Positions 10,575 to 21,837 of a stretch of 64,000 bases of DNA are shown piece by piece (the stretch's first letter is position 1; each line of letters starts with the position of its first letter). This DNA is from Scedosporium boydii (lineage: Eukaryota > Ascomycota > Sordariomycetes > Microascales > Microascaceae). Made by a program: the position numbers and the translations under genes. The notes beneath the pieces are model-generated. The model was not told where the DNA came from and ran no database searches. It saw only the letters and a program-made list of their open reading frames with translations. The DNA lies in contig NJFT01000079.1 of NCBI GenBank assembly GCA_002221725.1, positions 95,880 through 159,879 on the forward strand. Reading direction: 5' to 3'.

Positions 10575-12290
10575 TCAGGAGACGACGCAGAGGGCGGTGC
10601 CGGCTGCCATCAAAATATGTTAGCGCAGTGTCTTGTGTATTATAGAACCGATTGCGATATAGCAAACTCTGATAAGAAGGTTCTCCCATTCTATGTGCTT
10701 TTTGGGGGGTTTGGGGGGGAGTAGAAAGAGAGACTAGATTGCTCATACCTAAGGCGATTGCTCCAGACGTCAATCCAGCGGCGAGCCCATTAGCCAGACC
10801 GTTCCGAATATTCCCCTCCTTCATCTTGAACCGGTTGTACGAGTTCTTGTAAGATTCCACCTGCTTCCGCAGATCCTCAACCATGGCCTCATGTTCCTTG
10901 TGCTCCTGTTGGAGGCGGTTGGCCTTCTTGGTATTCGACAGGGATCGCGCAGCTGCTGGCCTCTCCGTGTAGGCTGGGGGCGGATCCGGTTCTACTCTTT
11001 CGTATATCCCTCCCATTACGTATTCCGGATCTGTCTTTGCAGATAGTTTCAGCTCTCTAGCCTGATCCTCCTCCTTAAGAAGACGGAGGGAGCATTCTAA
11101 GTCATCCAGCTCCCGCTGCTTTTTCCGCAGCTCCTCGCGGAACCTTTTATCCATCTCGGTGATTCGTTCCGCCATCGCCTCGCGCTCCTTGGCATGCATC
11201 TCCTGCATACTCAGCCGAAGAGAGCGTAGCTCCATGTCCGCGGCGGATAGTTTAGCCTCGAGATCGTTCTGGAGGTCCTGCAGATCCGCGGCATACTGAC
11301 GGTCTCGCGTTGCTGCCTGGCTAGCCATCTCCGCTCGTAGCTCGCGAAGCTGCTGGGCATGCTTCTCCCTCATCAGGCGGAGATCTCCTCCTACCGCAAT
11401 TCCGGCTGCCGTTTCACCAAGGGCGCGCCCCTCATCCACGAGCTCCCGTTGAATTTGAAGGACCATAGGGGGACGACCGTCGCCCCGTTCTAGTACATGT
11501 GATACAATTGCGCGGGCCGAACGAGCTTGCTCGACCGGACCGCACCGGCTATCCCCCGCATGCCGCAACATAGAAGCTCCGTTAGCGACTAGCGCGCCGA
11601 AGAACCTGTCGTCAGAGCGAAGCTCTGCCTCGCGAGACGATAGTAAACTTCTCCCCTCATGCCCTGCGGCGGCGCCGGCGACGCTCGGAGGGTGCAGCGG
11701 GGACGGCGCGGGCGGCCACATAGTCGTCACGAACGCGAAACGTTCGTACGAGTGCACTCCGCACATGGCTTGGAGCATCGCAATGTTGCGCACCGCCGAG
11801 CCTCCCATGCGCACATCAGTGATACGGTGGAGGAAAATGACGCCGTCGACGTGGACACCGTTCGCGTACGAAGCGCTCAAGTAGCTGCTCAGCAACCCCA
11901 GGGTATCGACGTCGGAGCGGGTCGTATCATCGAAACCCGGGGTGTCAATTAGGAACACACGCCGACCCTGGTCGTCCATGTAGTCGAAAATCGAGATAGA
12001 GTCCGTGCCTGGTGCTTGTCAGCGCATGTTGCGATTATCGTTTGTGCAAAAGACAAAGGGCCACCGATCTTGTGGTGTATTCGCGATGCGTACGTACATG
12101 AGAACAGGTCGTGTCCAATATCTACCCCTTTTCCCGTGCACCTAGCCACGAAGGTGCTCTTGCCCGCGCCAGTCATGCCCATAACAAGGATGAATCTGTC
12201 GTTGGGCTTCGGGGTCGTGATTCCCGTGAAAGAAAAAAGCCGCTGGGCTTCTTCCTCCAGCCGCCGTCCTGCATACTCCGGAACCTCCAT
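10575..12290 (-). CDS. AIG1-type P-loop GTPase with coiled coil and hydrophobic C-terminus
   Basis: Exons inferred on the minus strand: 12290-12098, 12008-10749 and 10603-10575, giving 493 residues. Walker A is GMTGAGKST (38-46) and DTPGFDD lies at 86-92. The base-recognition motif is degenerate: TTMWPP where TTKWD is usual. After the G domain comes a long coiled coil (about 230-370) with Met/Arg/Glu-rich heptads, then a short basic region and a glycine/alanine-rich hydrophobic end (GLANGLAAGLTSGAIAL plus the last exon) that could insert in a membrane. The last intron has GTATGA and GCTAAC...CAG signals. Without it the frame would run antisense through the neighbour's repeat, which I consider an artefact. 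It is the tail-to-tail partner of the GTPase gene at 8365-10551, and the two probably arose from an old duplication. Confidence 0.75.
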
Positions 12291-13191
12291 CGCTGCGGTA
12301 TCACGAGTGTAATAGTTGGTGGAAAGGTAAGAATGTGTTCAAGATGTGGGGCGGGGATTGAGGTGGGATGCAACAGGTGGTTAGACAGGAACTCGGGGGG
12401 GGCGGAGTTGGAATTGGAATTGGGGTGGGGGAGAGGGAGCCTTTTTGACGAATGTGATACGTCGTCTGACAGGGCAGTGGTAATGCAGATGATGTTGGGT
12501 TGGCAAAAGCAGAATTTCCCTCGAGGAATTTTCTACCAGAGAGGATGAGGTCGCTCCCACCCCTGTCCCTGTTGCCCTGTTCACGCTTCTTAATCCTCCG
12601 TACAACTTCTTTCCACCCGTCACTAGACAGTTTTTTTTTCGTATCTTCCAACGTTCTAGCTTTTGTTTCTTTCTACACTTCATATTGGCCTGGGCCCGAG
12701 AAATAAAATGGCTGTTGCACATACGCCCATGCCCCGGCATTGTAGCTCTTCCTGCCCTAGATGTTTGACGAGATAATGGTAACGAATGGTAAATCCATGT
12801 CGTCCACCTGGAGTTGAATGAAGCCATTTCCTGCTAGTGAGCCGCCCAATTCCACTTTAGTCACAAAATCTGCTGAAACGCCAATCAGCCAGTTCTAGAA
12901 TTCGCTCGCCAGTAGTAGTCAGGAATGGAATGGCGAACTCTGCTCTCGCTATCGAAACCTCAATCTCGATGATGTGCCCACGCCACAGTACGGCGGAAAT
13001 GGTGGCCGACTAGTTGCTAACCTAGGTAGCATTTCGGACGCGATAGGGACCTAGGACTGCCCGCTCTGCCGGCTCACATATTCGGCGCAAATCAAGGTTG
13101 GCTAGGCGCACGTTCACTATCCGAAACCTGACGACGCTGATCGTCACCACCTAAGGGCCTTCTGTATGATTGAGGATTTGGCATCCCTTGG
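12291..13191. other. Intergenic stretch
   Basis: Frames of up to 148 codons on the minus strand show no motif. The left part should hold the promoter of the minus-strand GTPase gene. Confidence 0.5.
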
Positions 13192-14412
13192 ATGCTGGAT
13201 CAATATTCCCAAAACGGACCAGGTATTTCTAGGAGTCGTTCCAGCAACAGCAAGCCAGGGTCATATTCATTCGGAGCATCTCGACGACAGCAAGCAACTG
13301 GCATGATTTGCCGCGCTAATCCCTCCTTGTACACCCGTGCAGTCGACCCGACGGCGGACAACTCTGATCAAGTCCGTGGCTGGCTTCAGTATTGCAAGGA
13401 GCATCATGAGGAAACCTGTATCGAACGGGGGCCTAGACGTAGCGTCCGGCTGAAGATGACAGACTGCCTCACTAATAGAATCGTCCCTTTTCGCGACGGC
13501 GGCGAATAATACGCCCTTCGTTATGTATGGGGTGCTCCGTCCAACGAGACAGAGGCTCCCTTCGGCGGTGAGCCGCCAGGCATACTTCCAGTCTCTCTCT
13601 TGTCAAAGGTAATAAAGGACGCAATTACCATTGCGTCGGGCCCTGGCGGCAGGTTCCTCTGGGTTGACAAATACTGCATCGATCAGCGCCCCAGCCCCGA
13701 GAAAGGCGAATAGCGGCGAAACATGCACCTCGTCTATCACTGCGGTCCATCTTCTTCACCGACGGGCAGGTCCACTTTGTGTGTCGCGGGATGCGATGCA
13801 AGGAATCGTTTTGACATGGAGAGTCACGACCAGTGGGCCGCACCCAGTTATCAGACCTCAGTCCCCTCTGCGGTGCTAAATGTTGGGGTGTTGGTCAACA
13901 AGACGAGGAGGACGCAGCAGACTTACGCCGGCCACAAGCTGTGGAGCTTTTATGCGCATCTGTTCAACTATCGGCGAAGGCTGTTGACTTACGATTCTGA
14001 CGCACTGAATGCCTTTGGGGGAATCCTGGCATGGTTCGGACACGCACACCTGTGGGTAGTGCCCGTTGCTCTAGACGGGGTTAAGAATAGCGGCAAGGCG
14101 GATGTGGACGACACACAGTACGACTTGGGGGTTGTTAGTGGATTGTGGATGGAGGATCTTATCGGTTCCTACTTTAACAGTCCTTCCGAAAACGATATCG
14201 CGTTTCTGCGTCGAAACCTCGAGTTCCCCTCTTGGTCGTGGCCTGGATGGACAGGTCGTTTGTGTGAGCCTAGGCGAGACATGCCGAGCGTCTTCAACCA
14301 AGTTTCGGTCGCTACTAACACACCCTGCTTCCAGATTGACCTGGTCGATGAGAGCCATACGTTAGTCTCAAATTATTATGAGAGCGTACAGTCTGACCCG
14401 GCCGATGGTTAG
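13192..14412 (+). pseudogene. HET-domain (heterokaryon incompatibility) pseudogene with two in-frame stops
   Basis: One reading frame runs from 13192 to 14412 and is interrupted only by TAA at 13507-13509 and TAG at 13711-13713. Before the first stop it reads RGWLQYCKEHHEETC, between the stops ALRYVWG then FLWVDKYCIDQ, and after them WMEDLIGSYF and LEFPSWSWPGW. These are the ordered landmarks of HET proteins (leading Cys region, ALSYVWG, WIDxxCIDQ, C-terminal FPSWSWxGW), which trigger cell death after fusion of unlike hyphae. Both stops fall where the family usually has Gln, so each is explained by a C-to-T change (CAA to TAA, CAG to TAG). As it stands no full-length HET protein can be made. 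Confidence 0.8.
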
Positions 14413-15311
14413 CCGCATTTTGCACACCACCTTAATTCCTTCTCCACGGCCATGGCATTTCATTAAAACCTCGTCGAAATTTGGTTCTGAGGGAGAATTC
14501 CGCATTAGTCCTATGTTCTGCACCGGCGTGCCACACAGACATAGGCACGGTTTTTTTTTTTTTTTTCTTTTTTTAGCATGGTTAGTAAATAAGGTCCGAA
14601 TCTTGAGTTAATGCAGATCGAGGATCGCTGGGTGCGACTGAGGGACTCAGCAAGGCAAGAAATCCGCCGGGGGTTACATTGCCGCGGTGCGTTAGAGCTC
14701 CGACGAAGCACAAGCAAGGCTAGCTTCGTGAGACACCCTTCTCTTACTTTGGTTGACTTAGATAGATCAGTGGCGATCTTAAGATGCAGGCATTTGCGAG
14801 GCTATCGTGCTGGGCCGCCCTCTGTCTCAAATGTTATATGTGTGTCTTGTGCTATCGAAACTCTCCGTTCGGAGGATGCTATGCATCTTTTTGGCTCGAA
14901 ACATTTCGTCTAGAGACCACGCCCGAATTGTTGATTCCTGGGCGGGTGTTTCCGGGCTGTTGGTAGGTTGGTACTCAACGAGGAGCACAAGCTGGAGCGA
15001 ATCAACATGTCCAACCGCAGCTACGGTGGAACTTGACATGTCAGGCAGCACTTTGGAAAATTAGGCCTCTTTCAGCAAGGGATAAGAAGCGGGGGCGGGG
15101 AATGGGGGAATTCCGATCCCTTCTATATGTTTTGTTGAACATTGATACACGCCCCGGGTTTCTCCCGGACACGAACTCTCCTAGTAGTCAATTAAGATCA
15201 TATTCTCAAGCAGTAAGTTCAAGCCATCCGTGAGTCTTTGGGGTTAGAGAATGCCACATCTGACCGAGATACATAACACTCCCACAGCATCAAAAGAACC
15301 GTGTTCTTATA
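14413..15311. other. Intergenic stretch with poly-T tract
   Basis: A run of about 16 T lies near 14551-14566, followed by another T run. Short frames on both strands lack motifs. Confidence 0.5.
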
Positions 15312-16160
15312 ATGAGCGATCAGGAAGAGTCTGACAATGGTTCCTGCGGAGAGAGCTCCGACGATGAACCGGCCTACTCCCCGACAGAGATCGCCGATAT
15401 GTTTCTGGACTTCTACAAATTCCTCACGAAGCTGCACTTCGACCCTCAAGATTCCCCCTGAGGAGGGCTGGGGCCAGCTAATCCCGGACTCCTTTGTCAG
15501 CGTCAAGTCCCAGGAAGTTGTGGACGTGCTCCGTCGCCTGCCATACCTCCGGCGAGACAACCAGCCGTTCTATTATTCGAGCTATCTCATCGATTACACC
15601 ACCTTTGGAATAGAAGCTTTCAAATTCAGGAATAGTGAAATGCAGTACCTCGAGATTTGGAGCCATGATAGGGGGGAATCGTTGATCAGTCGCTCTGTGT
15701 CTATATTGCCTTCGGCTATGAAAGCGGCGGTCTCGACTTCGCCCTCAACGTCGTTGACGCCGAAGTCACCGATGATGTGCTGGAACATAACCAGGGGAGC
15801 GCAGATGACCTCCAGAGCTTTTTTGATAGGCTGAAGGAGGAGTTAACTGCATTGAAGTATATCCCTTGCGAAGGAATGGAGACGCTCTCTGTACTAGAGG
15901 TGCCTGAGAGGGACGAAGAGGTGACGGACGAGGAAATATATTCTCAAACCGAGAGGACTCATTTCCCTTCGGACTTGGAAGTCCAGTATATCCGCCAGCT
16001 ATACCGTCGCTATGGTTGGCCCAATGCGTTCAGGAGGGCGGAATGCTTCAACGCAGTGAGGGAATGGAATAACTCTCTAAAAGAGAAGGGTCGGGATTAC
16101 TGGCCCCCTGTCTTCCACTTTTATCAGGGCGTTTCCTGGGCCCCGAGGCCGCAAGAGTGA
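15312..16160 (+). pseudogene. Fungal hypothetical protein with two compensating frameshifts
   Basis: The gene starts at ATG 15312 with an acidic leader (MSDQEESDNGSCGESSDDEP) and continues through FLDFYKFLTKLHFDP. Near 15455-15465 the readable frame changes to one giving PPEEGWGQLIPDSF, VVDVLRRLPYL and YYSSYLIDYTTFG. Near 15680-15695 it changes back to the first frame with FGYESGGLDFALNVVDAEV, ending with the large clear block to 16160 (YIRQLYRRYGWPNAF, WPPVFHFYQG). This order matches an uncharacterised fungal family of about 270-300 residues that I know only as hypothetical. No intron with proper signals explains either jump. It is therefore a damaged gene or two assembly errors, and the long intact tail suggests recent damage. 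Confidence 0.6.
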
Positions 16161-16761
16161 ACACGTTGTTTAAGTTATCTACATACGATACTAAGACAGA
16201 GAATTATAACTCCCGTCTACTTTCATAAGCGCAGGCATTCTCGTAGGGTTCCCAAATCCGAGCGGTGACTTCCCAGTGCAACAATGGTGATTGGTGAGCC
16301 TACGGGTTGTTTTCTTCTAAGATTTTTTTTTTTCGACAGTTCATTAGCGGCCCTATTTACCCTAATAGACTAGCCCCTTGCAACACTTCGTAGGGATGGA
16401 GGAAGAACGCAACCAGGCTAACTAGTAAAAGCCGAGACCTGGGCAGGGGGGTTACAAACTTTTGCCATGTAGTGTATTTGTTGCCTCGTGACCATTGTAT
16501 TCATGGCTCCTTCAATCTGTGAACCCAAAGGCAACCTTGACGTCAAGAGGGACAGGGTCTTCATTTTCAACGCCCCCGGAATCCCACCGACCGTGACCTC
16601 AGCCGTTACCGTAACCTGCAGTCAGCCCAAGAAGCATCGTGTTATCAGGAGGAACATAATCAAGCAGCTGGTTCGATCTTGAAAGCTACTTAGGCAGGAA
16701 AGGCCCATCCGGCCATCGATTTCATATCGGTATCGTCCAGCTACATTAAAGGTCGTATAAA
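16161..16761. other. Intergenic stretch between convergent genes
   Basis: No supported gene. The 64-codon frame at 16488-16682 has no recognisable motif. Confidence 0.5.
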
Positions 16762-18585
16762 CTATAGAGGTTCCGGGAAGCGTTCGGTGACCCGAACCCA
16801 CATGTTCTTCTGAAAGAACAGGTTCTTATTGACAGTTTCAATAGGCTTCGTAGGGCAAATCAGCTGCATATCGAAGCGCCGCAGGAGCTTTCGTTTGAAT
16901 CCGATCAGTCTTGCACGTTCCAGACCTCCCATCTCGGGGAAGGGGCTTACCTCGACGTATATCTTGTTCAGTTCTATGAACGCCACGGGCTTCCCGCTGC
17001 AGCCCCACCTTCCCGAGCCGAAGACCAGTTCAACGTGATGTCGCCACTGCATCGATTTGGCCTCGTCGATGTCTAGCCATCGCTCCGGCCGGAACAAGTC
17101 GGCATCATCCCCGAAGATTTCTTTTGACCTTTGCACGGCAAGGAAGTTTTGACCGATTCGTGTCCCCCCTGGAATGAATTGGCCGTTGATCACATCACCT
17201 TCTGGGGGCACCTCCTTCGATACCAATCCAGAGAAGGGTATATTGATTCTCAGACCCTCATATATCACGGCCTGTAGCGCATCTGGTGATTAGCCGCAAG
17301 GACCTAACGTGTAAAGAAGCAGTGGCGGATACTTGCACATACTTGGAGATACTGCAGTTTCCGCCCTTCCTCCGCCTTCACCGGACTGGAAAGGCTTCCG
17401 TTGGCAGCCGCTTCGTCGATCTCATTTTGCAATTTCCGATACGCATGAGGCGCCGTCATGAGGTTCAGTAATGTGCCGCGGATCGCCGTTGCAGTTGTGT
17501 CGCTTCCAGCGATGATCTGAAATAATATTTCTGACTGGCAGTCACGTCTTTCGACACCATGACGGATGAAGGCACCCTACGTCGCCCGATAATCAGTTCG
17601 AAGTTTTCATAGAAAATAAGCCTTTCACGTTTACTATCAGTGAACTCTCTTACTAGCATATCCTTTTCATCTTTCGCGCCAGGATCGAACCGAGCGGTAG
17701 CGAGGTCTGCAGCCAGCCTATTTTCTCCAAAGTCAGCGCAGTCACGGTTACCTCAGGAGGAGAAAGACTTCATGTGCCCAATATCTCAACTTACTTTAGC
17801 ATCATACCAAAACCTTTCTTGTCGGATGGCTTAGGCCCGGCAAATTTGAGAAATGTAGGCGAAAACAATATCTTTCCTATCCAGGGTACCTCGGCGGCTG
17901 CTACGAGGCTGGGGACGAGAGTCTCAGTCTCCTTAATATAGTCATAGACGTCGGAATCCGTCGCCAAATAGCCGAAAGCATATCCATAGGCAACTTTCGT
18001 GAGCGCATCCAACGTGAAGTACTGCGCCGTCGTTGCTAAGTCGATGGGCTTCAGCTCAAGGTCCGTCGAGATATACTTGCGACGGATAAGGTCTACCAAA
18101 GCCCCCAACTGGGCATTTATGCCGTCCTCAAGGGAAGGGTTTTCCTTCCCACCATAGCCAAAGGACAATTTTGCCTTCAGTTTATCGTGTGCCTGCATGT
18201 CCCGGATGCTGAAGAGCGAATTATGGTACGGATCCATCTTCATGGAATCGTACCAACTTGAACGTAGGTAGGCCGGTTTGCTGCTTGTCCTTCCCATCCG
18301 GCGAATAACTTCCGGGTCGCTCGTCAGGAGGTCGTTTGGTCCGATACGAGCGAGAGGACCGTATTTATCGTTGACAGCACGGAAGTTCTCTGCTTGCTTT
18401 CCACTGAGAGTGCTGCGCAGCAGCCAGACATACGAGAAAGAAGCTAAGGGAGGACCTTTGATGTGCCGCAATCGAAACCATGCTATTATTGAGGACAGAA
18501 GCAGGTACGCCACAAGAATGACCACGACAGATAGGGTGAGGTTTGCGGTCAAGAGCATGTCTATGATCCACACATGGAGCGCCAT
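16762..18585 (-). CDS. Cytochrome P450 monooxygenase (pisatin demethylase-like group)
   Basis: Exons inferred on the minus strand: 18585-17795, 17717-17654, 17576-17343 and 17271-16762, giving 532 residues; all three introns are 71-77 bases. Residues about 10-35 form the N-terminal membrane anchor. The heme-ligand motif reads FGSGRWGCSGKPVA, the K-helix ExxR is EGLR, the PERF-type motif is FRPERW, and the I-helix oxygen-binding motif is AGSDTTATA. Together these make a complete, probably active ER-bound P450 needing a reductase partner. The layout resembles the fungal group that includes pisatin demethylase and benzoate hydroxylase-like enzymes, but the substrate cannot be read from sequence. 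It is not next to other obvious pathway genes. A copy of dispersed repeat 1 lies in its upstream region at 18825-18938. Confidence 0.85.
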
Positions 18586-19782
18586 TCTCGATCGTGTTTT
18601 AAGTAAGTCCGAGTATAGTTCGATCAATTGTTTACTGGCAGCGGATTAAACGTGCAAAGGCAAAGGAGAGCCATCTGAACCATCTCATGTGTTTTCCGTC
18701 AAGCTGTCAGCGCCTTTATACTTTATACACCCCGCGAACTTGCAGGGTCGTGTAACCTGATAGCTACCACTTGCAAATTAAGTGTGGGAACGTCACCGGT
18801 GCAGAATTGAGGACAACTGCAGTTCCTTTGATAAGGAATTACTAACATCACCCGCATCTGCGTTGTAACGTCGGGCTGACCTCGAGGGTGCGGCCGAGGA
18901 CGGGACCCGGCGCAAGTAAGACTTGCTCTCGATAACGTGCAGTATTCCCTGTAAGCTGGAACCAAACTCTACACTGCCATCCACTGCAGGCTCCATTAGA
19001 GAGAATAGTTTATCCACGAAAATCGAAGCCAATCATCTGCATTCAAACTGCCACGGTAGTATGCGTAGCTTGCTCGGCATCAAGTTTCCTACTCGGCAAG
19101 CAGGTTTATTTTGCCTACCCCCACTTTTGCCATTTTCGGCGTGTAGACCTTCGATGTTCGTCGCTGTCCGTTATCCAGAGCGGCCACGGGCATTGTTGAA
19201 AGGGAGAGATGTCATTTCTCGTAATGCAGGGTCAAGTCTATCAGTAATCACATTCGACATTGCCACTTGCTCGTAGCGGAAGGGACGTCGTAATCCTGAT
19301 TATACGAGGCCAGTGAAGAAGCGGCATGATAATCGTCGCCATTTCGGCACACCCGTCTCGCTGTCTTGCGGTTGTACACTGCCCGCGTTTCGGCATTCCG
19401 ACAACGCCGACCTCCGACCTTCCCGGACTGGCGGCCACGGCGCGTTTGATGCTAGGCTCGGATCGACCGCCGATAGGACAACGGTGACAAACATATAACT
19501 CCCGATTTCCTCTTCCAGAAGCAAGACACAATCCAGAGGATCACAGCGGGACTCGCCGTTGATCCGGTACAGATGCGCACACGATGGCGTAGTAATCACG
19601 AAGTATAGACAAAGCTTAAACTCTCTTCATTGTCATAATACACTGTAAACAGCCCTGCGTCAGGTGGAATACCTATTATCATGTAGAAATCTCGTCTGGT
19701 CACCTGCCATAAAAAGTACCATATCTACGAACCAGTCTGCGATCTAATCAATCTTTCATTCAACCCAGCACTACCCCCACAC
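18586..19782. other. Intergenic stretch with dispersed repeat copy
   Basis: It contains the repeat at 18825-18938. Other frames (for example 99 codons at 19300-19599) lack motifs. Confidence 0.5.
18825..18938 (+). repeat. Dispersed repeat 1, copy B
   Basis: This is the partner of 4995-5110 in the same orientation. The pair differs mainly by transitions, and neither copy is flanked by an obvious target-site duplication that I can see. Confidence 0.75.
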
Positions 19783-20893
19783 TCAGAGTACTTTTAACAT
19801 TATGGCTGGTAAGCTTATTCGGGATGCATGATCTTCTCCACGTTCAAGCGCCACACCCAGAAATATCCGTGAGACGCGTTGGGCATCCAACTTCGCGGTA
19901 GTTAATATCCCATCCGGTGATATCTCCCCCGGCCCAGTTGAATCGCCAGTAACATCCCCCTTGCAGGTCACTTGGAAGCTGGTCGCAGCCGCTGCGTCCG
20001 CCAGTAAAGCCGCCAAGGTTTGAGCCCCTATAACCTCAATGTTAGCGCTGAGTCCAAGGGGACCTAGGAAATCTTTCACACCAGACGTTACGTGAGTGCG
20101 AAAAGCTAGGGAGTTGCGGAAAAAGAATGGGACATACCAGTTATACCCGGTCCCGAACTGCCTCTCACAACCCGAGTTAAATGGGCCTGCGCCTCCACCG
20201 GGCGTGTAGATGATCAAGTCATTCCCTCCGACATTTCCCGCTGCCTTGCCCGGGCTGACTATCTGCACAATGATCTTTTTGCCTCTGGCTGCCCCCGAAG
20301 TCCATTCAGCTTCATAGCATTTGCAGCAGTTGGCGTTATTGCCGTTATAGTCGCCACCAAACTGAATAGCGAAGCCATAGGAGAGGTTCGAATCGACTGG
20401 GATGGGCTGGAAATCGCGGCACATGTAGGCATCTCCGCCGTCACAGCCGGTGGCGGTGGTGAGGGAAGCAAGCTGGTCGAGCGCGTTGCCGCGGCTGTTG
20501 CAGGATTTGACGACTCCTCTTTGGGAATTTAGCGGAACAGTACAATGTTTAATAAACATTCGATATGTTTGGCGGGGTTATTGTTTCTCAGGGTTATTGT
20601 TTTGCAGGGGCAATTGGGTACGGTCTGTTCCTTACCTGTTTTGCACGATCTGGTTGGAAACAGCCGTTGAACAGACTGGCTTGCAGCTGGTCGATTGGGA
20701 TGAACAGTAAGAATCAATCACAGATGGGATTATGGAACTCGAGTTTCTGAATAACGGCAATCTTTCCATGTTGCCGCCAGATAATTATAACTTACCAATC
20801 CCAACCAGTGTAGGACTTCCCACGGAACGTTTGCTGGGCAACCGCGGGAGCAACGAGGGAGAACAGAAAGGCTAGGACGACGATGAGAAACAT
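19783..20893 (-). CDS. Secreted GH45/expansin-like (double-psi barrel) protein
   Basis: Exons inferred on the minus strand: 20893-20796, 20737-20636 and 20518-19783, giving 311 residues. Residues 1-20 form a signal peptide (MFLIVVLAFLFSLVAPAVAQ). The body matches GH45 endoglucanases: CKPVC near the N-terminus, GCDGGDAYMCRDFQP, NLSYGFA, CCKCYEAEWTSG, GKKIIVQIVSPG and IIYTPGGGAGPFNSGC. In GH45 enzymes two Asp act as acid and base in a WDCC segment and an IFDGC segment. Here the second reads PFNSGC with Asn181, and the first falls at a splice junction, so activity is uncertain. The C-terminal 40 residues are not family-like. The protein acts outside the cell, either on beta-glucan or as an expansin-like wall loosener. 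Confidence 0.72.
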
Positions 20894-21374
20894 CTTCGTG
20901 CCTGCTTATGAGGAAAGGTATAATAATATCGTCAGCTTTGAACAAAGGTTTGAGGCCTTCGTGGTTGGCAAGACTCTCTCACAAATGTAAAATCAAACTT
21001 GAGCTGAGCCTCTCCCCAAAGCAGCACCCTCCTCCTCTTATATGACACCTCCATTTGATTTCACCAATTTCTACCCCGCGTAAGGAGAGACTAGGAAATA
21101 CTTGAGTCGTGAGTGGGAACTCCATGCATCCCTAAGTTTAGCAAAGTCGACGCAGAACCCGGATAAGCAAATCCGAGCATTGACTGTTGGATAAATTGAG
21201 AGTTTATTAACAGGCATGCCCCCTCCCCCCGTCTGATCGGATGGCTAAACCGAATTCCCCCGTGTACCAACACCCACGATCCGAATGGGTAACAGGCAGC
21301 CAAAGATTCGCCCGACTCCGACTTGGCAGCTTGTCGCTGTCCACTTTTATCATCACAGTATAATGCTATAGATA
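20894..21374. other. Upstream region of the GH45-like gene
   Basis: A TATA-like element on the minus strand (complement of CTTATATG, near 21037-21044) lies about 145 bases from the start codon. No gene was found. Confidence 0.4.
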
Positions 21375-21476
21375 CCTAAAGAAACTGTAATTAATAGATA
21401 AACAAACAAGACATCAATGATCTATTTATTTAGCTGCAAGAGACTGGCAAAACCCGGGAAGTCGGTGCGGGAAGGT
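21375..21476 (+). repeat. Dispersed repeat 2, copy A
   Basis: This block matches 24291-24385 in the same orientation. Shared landmarks are CCTAAAGAAAC, TCTATTTATTT and ACCCGGGAAGTC followed by GTGCGGGAAGGT. Differences are mostly transitions. The pair brackets a 3-kb segment holding two truncated genes. Confidence 0.8.
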
Positions 21477-21837
21477 AGTTTAATCTAGATTTCCTCATGG
21501 GTTTACCCCACGCCCCGGATTTAAACTAAATACAGAACAGCCCTGGAGGCACTGGGATAAGCCCATCAAATCCCTTCTAGATTCCAGGACGTGATTGGCG
21601 AATTCGACCATCTCTCCCCAACCACTCTCACATGCAAAGGTAAACATGCTTGGCTGTGCAATTTCAGCGAGCAGCCGAGGTTATCCTCCCATATTCGAAT
21701 TGCCTTCTCAACCAGGTGAAGTCGACAGTGAAACCACAAGAGCACAGTGAGCACTCAATGTTTCCATGCCAAGTTGGTGCCATTCCTGTCCTATTATGGC
21801 CAAACATCCGGGCCAAAATACTTCCCCTGTCGTCGCA

